Positions 43,279 to 59,512 of a stretch of DNA of 64,000 bases are shown here, piece after piece; position 1 is the stretch's first letter; every line of letters starts with the position of its first letter. Source of the stretch: Ipomoea triloba. Lineage: Eukaryota; Streptophyta; Magnoliopsida; Solanales; Convolvulaceae. The position numbers were made by a program, and so were the translations under genes. The notes below the pieces were generated by a model that saw only the letters and a program-made list of their open reading frames with translations, had not been told where the DNA came from and searched no databases. Location of the stretch: contig NC_044916.1 of assembly GCF_003576645.1 (NCBI RefSeq), forward strand, positions 26,834,439-26,898,438, in the 5' to 3' direction.

Positions 43279-44601
43279 TCACTGGCTCTTCTTAGTTCTC
43301 TTGCTCTTCAGTTTGGTTGGCCCTTCTTTCAACTTCATCCCAACCACATTCTTTCTTTTCCCTGATTCATCATCAGACTTTATAGATGACTTAATTTTCT
43401 TCTGTTTCCCTTCCTCTTTGTTATCCCCCTTTCTCACTTTCTTACTCCCTTTTTCACCACTCAAATCACTCCCTTTCTGAATTTTCCCCTTCTTTCCTTT
43501 CTTAGCAGGAACCAAATCATTACCCTTGCTCATCTCATTCTCTTTGTCATCACTTTCTTCTTCCACATCTCCCTTAATAATGCCAAAATCCCTATTCTTT
43601 CTTACATTTTCATCATTTTCAGTCTCATTCTCACCATCTTCATCCTCACTAGACAATTCAATTCCACCCATTTCAACATCCATATATCGAACTTCATGAA
43701 GCCTCCCTTTCCTCTTTTTCCTGCCCACCTTCTCAGCTTTCCCACTATCCTTAGCCTCAGGAAAATCATCACTTAATTCCTTGCTCTCAATCCCTCCCTC
43801 CACATCCTTAGCCCCCATAATCTTCAGCTTCATATCCGGCAATCCTTGATACAAAGGCAAGGCCACAGAACCGGATAATCTCAAGTGCAGGCTCCTCACA
43901 CCACCCCATTTTTTGGGAACATACTCCACAACTCCATTAATTGCCTCCACCACATTCTCAACAATCTCTCCACTCTCCATTGCTCGCTTCCCAACCTTCA
44001 TCACACTACAAGTCCCAGTCCGCAGAAAAAACAAACCGGATCCGCACGCCCTCTCGATCTGATCCTTCCAGTTCTTCTTTGTCAAGTCTACGGGCAAAGG
44101 CAACTTCCTCTTCTTGAAGAAGTGCTTTCCCAGAAGCTTCGGGAGGAAGTGCACTATCCTCTTGTCCACCAAGAACACATCGTACGAATCGCAGAGCTTC
44201 CTCTTCGCCTCAAAAGCCTTATAATCTGTCTTCAACTTGGAGAGTTTCAGGACTTTGCTAACGGATATATCCTGCGATTTTATTACCTTCTTCGCGTCCT
44301 TGGACGTGAGATTGGAGTTGGACCTATCGTCGATGATTAGACAACACTCGGAGGAGGCTTGGTCGTGTAGCGCGTGTGGGAGGGCGATTCGGAAGGGGTT
44401 GACACGCGCCTTCGGAGGGATTTTCTTGAGAGTGATGTTGAGGTAGACGAATTCATCATCTGGGAGTAGCTGGGGCGCCTGGTCCTTCGATTGTGCGTCT
44501 TTCCACTTCAGTAGGGCGGTGACGGCTCTTTCTACGATGTCTCTGCTAACTTTAACGCCGGCGCCGGCGGAGGCAGGTGTTGCTGGAGTTTCTGTTGCCA
44601 T
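43279..44601 (-). CDS. Ribosomal L1 domain-containing nucleolar protein (UTP30/RSL1D1-like)
   Basis: Single exon, 440 aa. The frame is open further upstream (to 44832), but the ATG at 44601 is chosen because MATETPATPASAG starts the conserved region and the upstream part crosses the promoter motifs. Residues about 15-275 form a ribosomal-L1 fold: VERAVTALLKW, KIPPKARVNPFRIALPHAL, the CLIIDD strand, YDVFLVDKRIVHFLPKLLGK and the closing SLHLRLSGSVALPLY. The C-terminal ~160 residues are a low-complexity Lys/Glu/Asp/Ser tail with KKRK-type basic runs, typical of nucleolar proteins. Yeast Utp30/Cic1 and human RSL1D1 act in pre-rRNA processing; the same role is inferred here. No damage is seen. Confidence 0.88.
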   Translation of the reverse strand: MATETPATPASAGAGVKVSRDIVERAVTALLKWKDAQSKDQAPQLLPDDEFVYLNITLKKIPPKARVNPFRIALPHALHDQASSECCLIIDDRSNSNLTSKDAKKVIKSQDISVSKVLKLSKLKTDYKAFEAKRKLCDSYDVFLVDKRIVHFLPKLLGKHFFKKRKLPLPVDLTKKNWKDQIERACGSGLFFLRTGTCSVMKVGKRAMESGEIVENVVEAINGVVEYVPKKWGGVRSLHLRLSGSVALPLYQGLPDMKLKIMGAKDVEGGIESKELSDDFPEAKDSGKAEKVGRKKRKGRLHEVRYMDVEMGGIELSSEDEDGENETENDENVRKNRDFGIIKGDVEEESDDKENEMSKGNDLVPAKKGKKGKIQKGSDLSGEKGSKKVRKGDNKEEGKQKKIKSSIKSDDESGKRKNVVGMKLKEGPTKLKSKRTKKSQ

Positions 44602-44701
44602 TGAGGGTCGGCTACGGTGAGCGGTAATGCGGAGGTTTTGGGAGAAGAGTGAGAGGGTTTTAGCTTTTAGGTCAGAGATGAAGAAGGGAATAAGTAGGTT
44701 T

Positions 44702-44733
44702 TGGGCTTTAGAGAAAATGGGCCGTATTGGGCC
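44702..44733 (-). promoter_or_regulatory. Site II-type (TGGGCC/T) promoter elements
   Basis: Three TGGGCY hexamers at 44702-44707, 44718-44723 and 44728-44733, about 100-130 bp before the start codon of the L1-domain gene. Site II motifs bind TCP factors and are frequent in plant promoters of ribosomal-protein and ribosome-biogenesis genes. Confidence 0.6.
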
Positions 44734-50757
<6,024 letters not shown>

Positions 50758-51304
50758 TTCCCTGCAACTTCAATGCACAAACCTTGATAAAGGCTCCTAT
50801 TTTATCTTTTTCTCATCATCTCTACTGTATCCCATTTCATATTAATAAAGGCTCCTATTTTATCTTTTTCTCATCTCTACTGTATCCCATTTCATATTAA
50901 TAAAGGCTCCTATTTTTTCTTTTCCCTTTCCCTTAGAGCAACCTCAATAGATAGAGATCTTAGTTGGTTTTTGCAGAAGTGATTAGGAGAGTAAACACGA
51001 GAGAAAGGGAAAGGAAGAAAAAAAAAAGTAACAAAACTAACACGCCTAGCATTATTGCACTTGCTTGCTGGGAGCGCATCAGTTGCGCATAACGCCCAAC
51101 TGATGAGAAAGTCATTATTTTTGTGGGAAAGTGGGTCCCACAAAAATCAAGTCGAAACTCAACATTCTCCCTCCAAGCTTCTCTCTCTTCGACATGGATG
51201 TTAAAACGGCAAAAACCATCCAAAATCCTCCTATTGGGGATGTCTCTTAGAGCAAACTTTATTTCTTTAAAAAGAACACCAACTTAAAATAAAATAAGAA
51301 AGAA
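50758..51304. other. Spacer with tandem 3' duplications
   Basis: A ~55-60-bp unit (AAAGGCTCCTATTTTATCTT) occurs three times at 50786-50925, directly after GSTU-f, so the 3'UTR may be repeat-rich. No gene is seen. Confidence 0.6.
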
Positions 51305-52408
51305 GAAGAAGAAGATAAGTGATGATAACCCACTTTCTGTTCTTGTCTGTGTGAAGTGAAGTATGTCCTGCTGCCATGATCCCACTCTACATCAAGTGGC
51401 ATGGAGAAAATGTCAAAAACAGTGGTTTTTGATTTGGTCTAGGAATGGTTTTGATCTGTTTCCATGTAGCATTTTCCAAGGTTGTCAAACCCATCACTGA
51501 AATGGTAGGCATGTGCTGATCAGAAAGAAATGTACACATCCCTTCATTCCTCTTAGGGTCTTCAAGTAAATCATCACAGCTTAGACTATTTGCATATTGC
51601 AACACCCAACAGGAAAAAGAACGAACGGAAACAACCCGATAGTGAAAGTGCTTGAAGTGAAACAGAATGTTAAGTCCAAATCTGTGGAATCCAATTATAT
51701 ATATATATATGTAAAATCACTTTCCATCCCCATTTTGCCATTTCAAGGAATCACTTATCAACAGGCAAACCATGTTTATTGTGGCTACTGATTGTTAGTT
51801 TGGGAAAGCACTTTCTGATTAGGTGGACGATAATAACAATATTTTACGTGAAAACCCAAAAAGAGAAATTAAAATCATAAACCCGCAACCATTGTAGTAT
51901 AAGCTTGCAGTTTTTGGAATAAGGAAGAACTATAATATAATTTCAGTGCTAAAGAGATCAGATATTGTATTGTCATCCCTTTACAAAAACGACAGAACAT
52001 TTTACTGTTACTTTTATTTGATGTTGATGTCACCTTTCCTACAAATTTTGCTTAAAACTTAGCTAGGTTATAGTTACTGAGCATGCATGATGTAACAGAC
52101 ACATAAAACTTGGGTGCACAACACTGTTTGTGCATTTTGTCTAAGAAATAATAACAAGGATTACAAACATGTTAAATACTTTCATCAAAACCCATTACCA
52201 TTACCAAGTATTTGATACCCATTCCGATTCCGATTCCCATGTGTGAACCAAACGCACCCTTAATTAGTATTGATCATGAACAGTCTCTGTCTGTGCTTTT
52301 ATCCTAGCAATATATAGTACAAAGCAATATAATAGAACAACCTTCAACTCAAAATGAAGGAAATAATGGTAATCATTAGAACATGACTAAGGAGTAGAAT
52401 GAAGAAGG

Positions 52409-52449
<41 letters not shown>

Positions 52450-52860
52450 GGTTGTGGAGTTTTCTGGGTACATACATAGTTACAATTTAGTCACACACTC
52501 ACATGTTACTTTGTACTATTGCTCCAACTACATATATAATTCATTTAAAGTCAACCCTTTTCTTGATTGTGTGCATTTGAAGAAGGAATTAGAAAAAGAG
52601 TGGTTTAAGTACTGTTCAATGATTTTGAATAAAACCCTTTTGGAGGTTTTGGTTTTTCCCACTTTCATTACTTTGCAGTCTCACTGATTCTCTAAATGAG
52701 GAGGGAATCACACTTTTGGAGTTGAAAAGCTCCCTTATGGACCCAAACAACAATCTCCAGAGCTGGAATTCTTCTGGCTTGCATGCAATGGTGATCACAA
52801 GGTAACTTCTGTACATCTTAATGGCCTCTTATCTATCAGAGTTGCATTATTTAATTTAGA
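51305..52860 (+). repeat. Segmental duplication, copy 1
   Basis: Homologous in order and orientation to 57135-59790 (for example TTTTTGATTTGGTCTAGGAA, CAGAATGTTAAGTCCAAATC, GTTACAATTTAGTCACACAC). It ends in a fragment of the receptor kinase's first exon. A 34-bp poly-A run sits at 52414-52447. There is no intact gene in it. Confidence 0.88.
52620..52860 (+). pseudogene. LRR receptor kinase 5' fragment
   Basis: Matches the start of the kinase at 59513 (words GAGGAGGGAATCACACTTTT, CAACAATCTCCAGAGCTGGA, GGTGATCACAAGGTAACTTC). The start-codon region is lost and a ~28-bp internal deletion removes the NPCNWAG segment. It stops after about 60 codons' worth of sequence. It cannot encode a receptor. 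Confidence 0.88.
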
Positions 52861-53214
52861 TTCATGTAATTGCTCTTTGTTACCTTTCTACCTATATATA
52901 TATATATATATAGGATCAATGGAAAGAGGTAGAGGTGCTCAGTAGAAAATATAGTTAAATTTCAGTCTTAAAAAACGTTTGGGTTTGGGTGCATTATTTT
53001 CTTCTTCGAGGGTGATTTATTCTCTTTTGAGTGCATAATTTATTTTCTTTGAGTGTATACTTTTCCTTCTTTGAATGCACATTCTTTGAGTTCACATTTT
53101 TGTAGATTCAAAGTGTATAATTTTTTTTGAGCTATTATATTAATCTATACATATCAACAGCTCAAATTTATTCGTTCGGACCTGATCTTGTACCTAGTAT
53201 TGCATGTTGGTTGC

Positions 53215-53480
53215 AGCTATGTGGGTATGGGCACAAATTAAACACAAGCGAAGGGCAAAGCTTTGGGTTTTTGGATGTGGCACTCATCATCACATTCTAC
53301 CCATGGAATCTGTGTGTTCCAATGCAAGTTGATTGCATGGGCCAAAAGGTGCATGCATGTAAAGAGAGAGTACTTACGTGTTTCCAACTCGATCTCTAGC
53401 TGGCTGATCCCTACAAAATCTTCTGAGTTTGTGCAGCAGATTAGGAAGACCAAATTGGAACTGATGATGAATAACACCCT
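53215..53480 (+). pseudogene. GSTU exon-2 fragment
   Basis: Begins at the exon-2 acceptor (TTGCAG) and follows GSTU-f (TATGGGCACAAATTAAACAC, AAGCTTTGGGTTTTTGGATG, GGCCAAAAGGTGCATGCA, TTTGTGCAGCAGATTAGGAA). Several internal deletions and frame changes have occurred. No first exon is present. Confidence 0.9.
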
Positions 53481-53489
53481 ACTTACCTG

Positions 53490-53780
53490 CAATAATTTCA
53501 ATGCACAATAAGGGCATGCAGGCATGCACACATGCAAATCATCACAGCTTACATTATTTGCATATTGCAACAGCAGCAGGAAAAAAAAACAACCCAATAG
53601 TGAGTGAAACAGAATGTTATTATTAAGTCCAAATCTGTGGAATCCAACTATATATCAAAACCCGCAACGCAACCATTGTTGTATAAATTTTTTGTAACAA
53701 ACACGTAAAACTTGAATTGGGTGCATAATTCCATCTCTAAGAAATAATAACAAGGATTGCAAGCATTATCATCCTACTCG
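53490..53780 (+). repeat. Segmental duplication, partial third copy
   Basis: A shortened match to 51540-52170: AAATCATCACAGCTTA, GTCCAAATCTGTGGAATCCA, AAGAAATAATAACAAGGATT. Confidence 0.8.
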
Positions 53781-53851
53781 ATCAGATAGATCAACTTGAA
53801 AACAAAAAAAAATAGCAAGGATTGCAAGCATTATCATCATACTCAACTTGA

Positions 53852-54196
53852 TCAAACCCCTTCTTCAAGCTTTTCCGGAATCTCACCGCCAAGTCCCTTT
53901 ATTAAAATGCCCCTTGCTTTCTCCTGAGCATCACATAACTCTGTCACTTTTGACTCGGCCGCTTCAAGACTAATCTTCAACCTCTCCATCTCCACCATCG
54001 ACCAGCTCAACTTATGCTCCATCTCAACCCCATCACACTTCAATTTCTCGATCATCTTCGCCATCTCAACCCCATCACACTTCAATTTCTCGATCATCTT
54101 CGCCTTCTCAACCCCATCACACTTCAATTTCTCGATCATCTTCGCCTTCTCTCCCAACTCCAACCTCAATTCCTCCACCGTTCCTTCTTCTACCAT
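53852..54196 (-). CDS. Short coiled-coil ORF with 14-residue repeats
   Basis: 114 aa, Lys/Glu-rich. Residues about 17-58 are three tandem copies of a 14-residue unit (KAKMIEKLKCDGVE and variants, 42 bp each), followed by a heptad-like helix (MVEMERLKISLEAAESKVTE). An acceptor-like TTCTGCAG lies directly before the ATG, so an upstream exon is possible. I do not recognise the family. It may be a real small gene or a scrap of a longer coiled-coil gene; its codons are less AT-rich than the flanks, which favours real coding. Confidence 0.45.
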   Translation of the reverse strand: MVEEGTVEELRLELGEKAKMIEKLKCDGVEKAKMIEKLKCDGVEMAKMIEKLKCDGVEMEHKLSWSMVEMERLKISLEAAESKVTELCDAQEKARGILIKGLGGEIPEKLEEGV

Positions 54197-56789
54197 ATTC
54201 GCCCTGCAGAATTTAGACCCAAATTGTTTTACGTGAACTCAGAATTCGGGATTTAGCTGTGAGTGGCGATTTTATAGGCCGTTATGGATGCTTCTGGAAG
54301 AACATACAGGTGGACTCATTTTCCCCTTTCAACATTCCTCAGCTGGACCCGGCCCGTTGTAGCCCAACAACCAAGTCATTCTTTGTTTCCGTCTGCAATC
54401 AAACATTTTACAAACAATTTAATAATTTATGATAAAAATAATTTACAAACAAAAGTTTTACATTGGGAGGAGAATCTTTAACACGTAGTAATAATTTATG
54501 ATAAAAATAAATTCGAATACTTTCTCATTAATTCATCCCTCCCAAATATTTGACACACTTCATAGAATGATGTGCGTAGGGATGCCAATTTTAACCCCAA
54601 TAAAATTTTGAGTAAAATTTTCTCATTAATTCACCATTCCTATAAAAATTGACACACTTTACAAAACGATGGTTACCAGGTATGTCAATCTTAGTTCGAT
54701 GTCGATGCATTGTCCCGATAAAATCAAAAAATTTGAGAGTTAGGTCCGAAATACTTTAGCTCGATAGTTCAAAATCGATAAGCTCGGTGACCCAAACGGG
54801 TTAGCCCGAAATGTAGTGGACTAGCCTGATAACTCGAACCACTTAAAGTTATTCTTTGTTATAAAGTAATGTGCACATAACATATATAAATGGAGTTTAA
54901 CAGTTTTATAAGTTTAAAAAAAAATTTAATAAATATATTATAATAAAATATTTTTTAATGAAAATAAATAATGAAAAATTTAAAACTTACTATAAACATT
55001 ATATTATAGTGTAAGTATATTAATTAGTTTTAGTTGGAATTTAGAAATTGAGGTTTAGATTGATTGAATGATGTATAAGTTTATATTTACTAGTGTAAAT
55101 GTGCTAGTTTACTAGAATTGAAAGTTTAGAACGAATGTTAATTTGAAAATGTCAAAAGTTTTACTTAAATCCGCCCACCCTAGGTTTTTAGGTTAGGACC
55201 AAGAATTTTGAACCTGACAAAAATAAATAAATAAATAAATAAAAGAGAGAGAGACTTGGATTAGCCCGAACCGAGTCTCAAAAGGACTAGCCCAATTGAC
55301 ATACATACGGATAACATTACATATTTACATGGCGTGCAGTGAATGTATAAGTTGACTTGAATCATTTACAAGTCATGAAGTAAATCCCAACTCATCGAAT
55401 TCATGAGTGAATTTTTTCAAAACTCATCTTGATCCACCAATGTGGGTACCACTCTCATTTTTTAATTTGTGTTCATCAATTCAACCCGCACAATAAGCCT
55501 AACAACCCGAGGTTTAGGGTTTAGGCCAACCCGACAAAAAAAAAAAAAAAGTAAAAAAACTTATTAGTCTGAACCGATAAGCTCGACAGGGTTAGCCGAA
55601 ACCGAGTGAGCTGGCCCGATTGTCATCCATTGGTTCCAACATAATAAAATGTTTACGGAGTGTAGTACAAAAGAAATCGAAATGTTCAATGAGGTCGGCA
55701 ATAAAAATTATTAAATAAATTAAAAATAATATTTTTAATATATATGGTGATTATCATATTAATGATAACTAGTTGAATATCTCAATTTTAGTCGAATTGC
55801 ACAATTTTAGACGATTCAGTGACTCAATTACAATTTTTTAATTTAATTATTTAATTCAATTTTTGTGTATTATTCAGAGACTAATTTGAACATTGTTTAT
55901 GATAAAAAGTACTACTCATACTCTTGAAACATACCACACAAACTTTTTATAATTTACTCCTGAAAAGTTATAGGTTCACTAACATTTGATTATTTAAAAA
56001 GAGTTATGCCAACTGCCAAGTACCTTGTAGTTTGATGGTATTATTATTATCATTTTAAATGGAAGGCCACATGTTTGAGCTATAAATAGGTTAAATTGTA
56101 GTCACTAAAAATGGTTATATTACATGTAACTAATCATTAGTTATTAAAAAAACTTTTTTTAAAAAAAAATTCTTCTTTACGCCTAATCAATAAAAATCAC
56201 ATGATAATTATACATTGTTGATGTAAAATAAGTCGATAAAACAAATATATAAATAATGGTATTTAATTTAGAAAAATTAATCCCAATCAAAATTTGGTAT
56301 GAAATCAAATGATTGAATGTATTTATACAAAATAAAAACAAAAAGAGGGTTTTCAAATATGAGATTATAAACCCAACAAGAAATTGAGGAAAGATCCAAG
56401 ACGTGTGTAACACACATTATTCATAAAACCAATTCATTACCTCCCGAAAGTGCTAAGAGCGTTGTAGAGTCAGTCTCTCAGAACAAAATGAATAACAGTT
56501 TAACGTTTGAACACTCAAACTAATAAACCAGACGAACTAGAACAACATGCTGAGCACTTTAACTATTTATTGAAGTGTTGGCAAAAAAATAAATTTCATA
56601 AGAAAATGATTTTACGAGAGAGGAAGGGAAAAAACAAAGATTTTGGAGTTTCTCAAAAAAATCAGCAACCTTCAACATTTAATCTAGAAATTAATTCTAA
56701 ATATTAATTCTAGGAAGAAATTAATTCTAAATATTAAAATTGAAATCAAAACCTCTATCTTTTACAACTCAAATTGTATGCATAAGGAT
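54197..56789. other. Spacer with degenerate repeats
   Basis: 54670-55630 contains words of a decayed hAT element on both edges (TATGTCAATCTTAGTTCGAT left, GGCCCGATTGTCATCC right) with repeated GGGTTAGCCCGAA-like sequence. A SINE-like scrap lies near 56010-56095. There is a short (AAAT)n/(GA)n stretch near 55225-55255. No gene is recognised. Confidence 0.5.
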
Positions 56790-57070
56790 GTTGTATATAT
56801 AGTGGTGTAAATTTACTTCCCAAATCAATGTGGGACAAAAGGCTACTTACCAGCCTCCCCAACCCATTTTTCCAACTCAAATGGATCTACTATCAGAATC
56901 AATTTATCATTCACTCATTATTCGTTTTGAGCGTACAATATATTGATTTCTTCGTCTCACTACGAAGAGTGCAAATCCACTTTGACCTGACCCAAACAAG
57001 AAGTGTACCTCATATATATTTATACCACAAAATAGTCACTTAGATGCCGTTTTAATGCTAAAAATTCCTA
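56790..57070. repeat. Dispersed repeat, second copy
   Basis: A diverged relative of 13050-13330 (AATCAATGTGGGACAAAAG, ATTTCTTCGTCTCACTACGA, ACCACAAAATAG). Confidence 0.5.
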
Positions 57071-57703
57071 ACATATATATTTCCAAAAAGGCAAAAAACA
57101 CAAGCATCTATCTTTAAAAAAAAAAAAAAACAAAAAGATAGTGTGAAGTGGAGTGAATTGTATCCTGCTGCCATAGTCCCATTATTCTACATCAAGTGAT
57201 ATGGAGAATATGTCAAAAACAGTGATGAGTGCAGTGCAGGTTTTTGATTTGGTCTAGGAATGGTTTTCAACTGTACTACTGTTTCCATATTCATATAGCA
57301 TTTTCCAAGGTTGCCAAACCCATCACTGAAACTGAAATATATGGTAGGCATGTGCAGATGTGCTACTCATCACAAACAAATGTTACATCCCACTAAGGAG
57401 ACTTCCTCTTAGAGTCTTCAAGTAAATCATCACACCTTAGACTATTTGCATATATATTGCAAAACCCAACACCAACCAAAACAACCCAATAATAGTGAAA
57501 CAGAATGTTAAGTCCAAATCTGTGGAAACCAATTATATATGTAAAATCACTTTCCATCCCCATTCCTATCATTTTAAGGAATCACTAGTGTTAATTGTGG
57601 TTACTGATTGATTGATTGTTAGTCTAGGAAATCACATCACTTTTCTGATTAGCAGGATGATAATAACAATATTTTACATGAAAATCCAAAAAGAGAAAAA
57701 TCG

Positions 57704-58344
57704 GAGTTAATATCATCAAAGATCTTCCGAATATAGTGATTTTGTAACATTTAATTTAGTCCTAAACTTTCAAATTGATTACTCGTGATCCTTTGATTTT
57801 CAAATTATTACTATCAGTGGTCCAAGTTAACCGCTCATGGTCCAACTTTTAAAATTTAACCAGCAGTGATCCTCTAGAAGGACCATGACTGGTTAAAATT
57901 TGATAGTTGAAGGATCATAGTGGTTAACTTGAACCACAGACAGGGCCGGATTTTAAGGGGTGCAAGATGTGCAAGAGCACAAGGCCCCAAAATTTTGGGG
58001 CCCCTATAGTCTAGCTCGGGTCCAATAGTTAGTATATGTATTTGTGATTATATTGGCTCAAAATTAAGTTTTCATGACTGATCTACATTCTACTACGTAT
58101 TATTCAAAAAAAAATTCTACTCCGTAATATTCACGCGAATCATTTTTCTTCAATTCGTAGTTTATTTATACTTTAATAGGGACTCACTTATTTACCAACA
58201 CAGGGCCACACAAATTAAAAAATCGGCCCTGACCACAAATGGTAACAATTTAAAAGTCAAAGGACCACGGATAGTCAATTTAAAAGTTTAGGAGTAAACG
58301 TGACAAAATCAATATACTTGGAGGATGGTATTAAGTATTAACTC
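57704..58344. mobile_element. MULE-type MITE with a nested hAT element
   Basis: Inverted ends GAGTTAATATCATCAAAGAT and TAAGTATTAACTC with matching subterminal TAGTCCTAAACTTTCAAATT and AATTTAAAAGTTTAGGAG. Flanks AGAAAAATCG (57694-57703) and AGAAAAATTG (58345-58354) make a 10-bp TSD with one mismatch. Absence of the element from the paralogous copy at 51.87 kb confirms insertion. Confidence 0.85.
57941..58231. mobile_element. hAT MITE (CAGGGCCGG ends)
   Basis: 291 bp. Ends CAGGGCCGGATTTTAA and AAAAAATCGGCCCTG; TSD ACCACAGA/ACCACAAA (8 bp, one mismatch). Nested in the MULE-type MITE. A decayed relative lies in the GSTU-b intron. Confidence 0.88.
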
Positions 58345-59512
58345 AGAAAAATTGGAAACCCAACATTGGTTTATAAGCTTGCAGTTTTTGGAATAAAGAT
58401 CAGAAGAATATCATTTCAGTGCTAAAAGAGATCAGAGATTGTAAAAATGACTGAACATTTTACTGTAACAGTTATTAACAAACATTAATGTTACTTTCCT
58501 ACTTGTTTTGCTTAAAACTTAGGTTGTTATAGTTACAGACACTTAAAACTTGGGTGCACAACACTGTCCATTTTGTCTAAGAAATAATAAGAAGGATTGC
58601 AATCTTAGTATTGTTCATGAACAGTCTATGTCTGTGCTTTTATCCTAGCAAACAAAACTTTTATCATATATAGTACAAAGCAATAGAACAACCTTCAACT
58701 CAAACTGAAGGAAATGATAATCATTAGAACAAGACTAAGGAGTATAGAATGAAGAAGGAATAAAAAAAAGAGTGGTTGTGGAGTTTTGTGGGTACATAAA
58801 TAGTTACAATTTAGTCACACACTCACATATTACTTTGTACTATTGCTCCAACAACATTATTCATTTAAAGTCAACCTTAACACTTCTTTGCTTAGGACTG
58901 TGGCCAAACATATCATGACCTTCATGATCCTTCGTTCTCCGCCTTCTTGCCTCGTTAACAAGTCTCTTTATATCACGTAATCTAACATTAAATGGATAAT
59001 CTTGGTTTCATATATCTTATTAAAATTAGTGTTAGGTCAGTTTGAGATGTCACCTTCAATTCTTTCATTCCCTCCCTTGTGTGTATTCAAAGGTTTAGGT
59101 GGGCAGATACATTACCCCCACCCCTCTTTTTTACCTACCTTAGCTCCCAGTCTCCCTCCCTTTTTATGCTTCTTGTTATCTTCTTGCTATTGGTTTAACT
59201 TTTCAATGATTTTGAACAAAACCCTTTTCTTGATTGTGTGCATTTCCAAATGGAACTAAATCCTGTTCATCCTTGTAGCCATTTAGGCCTACTTTTTTTT
59301 TTTTTTTTTGGCATTACTGGCTCTAAATGGGATTCAAAATTTTGTGAGGTTTTGGTTTTTCCCACTTTCATTGATAGCCAAACACTGAGGTTTTGATCAT
59401 GAATTGCCATCAATTTATTGAAAGTCTCATGTTTTTTGGTTCCATTTTGAAAGCACCCTCTTGTGGGAAATGACATGAACTCAGACAAATAAGCATTGTT
59501 GGATCCTCTGAA

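Larger units (their letters stand above)
57135..59512 (+). repeat. Segmental duplication, copy 2, upstream of the receptor kinase
   Basis: Homologous to 51305-52680. It is longer because of a transposon insertion (57704-58344) and extra sequence near 58880-59210. It leads directly into the intact kinase, so this copy holds the ancestral or retained arrangement and its promoter. Confidence 0.85.
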
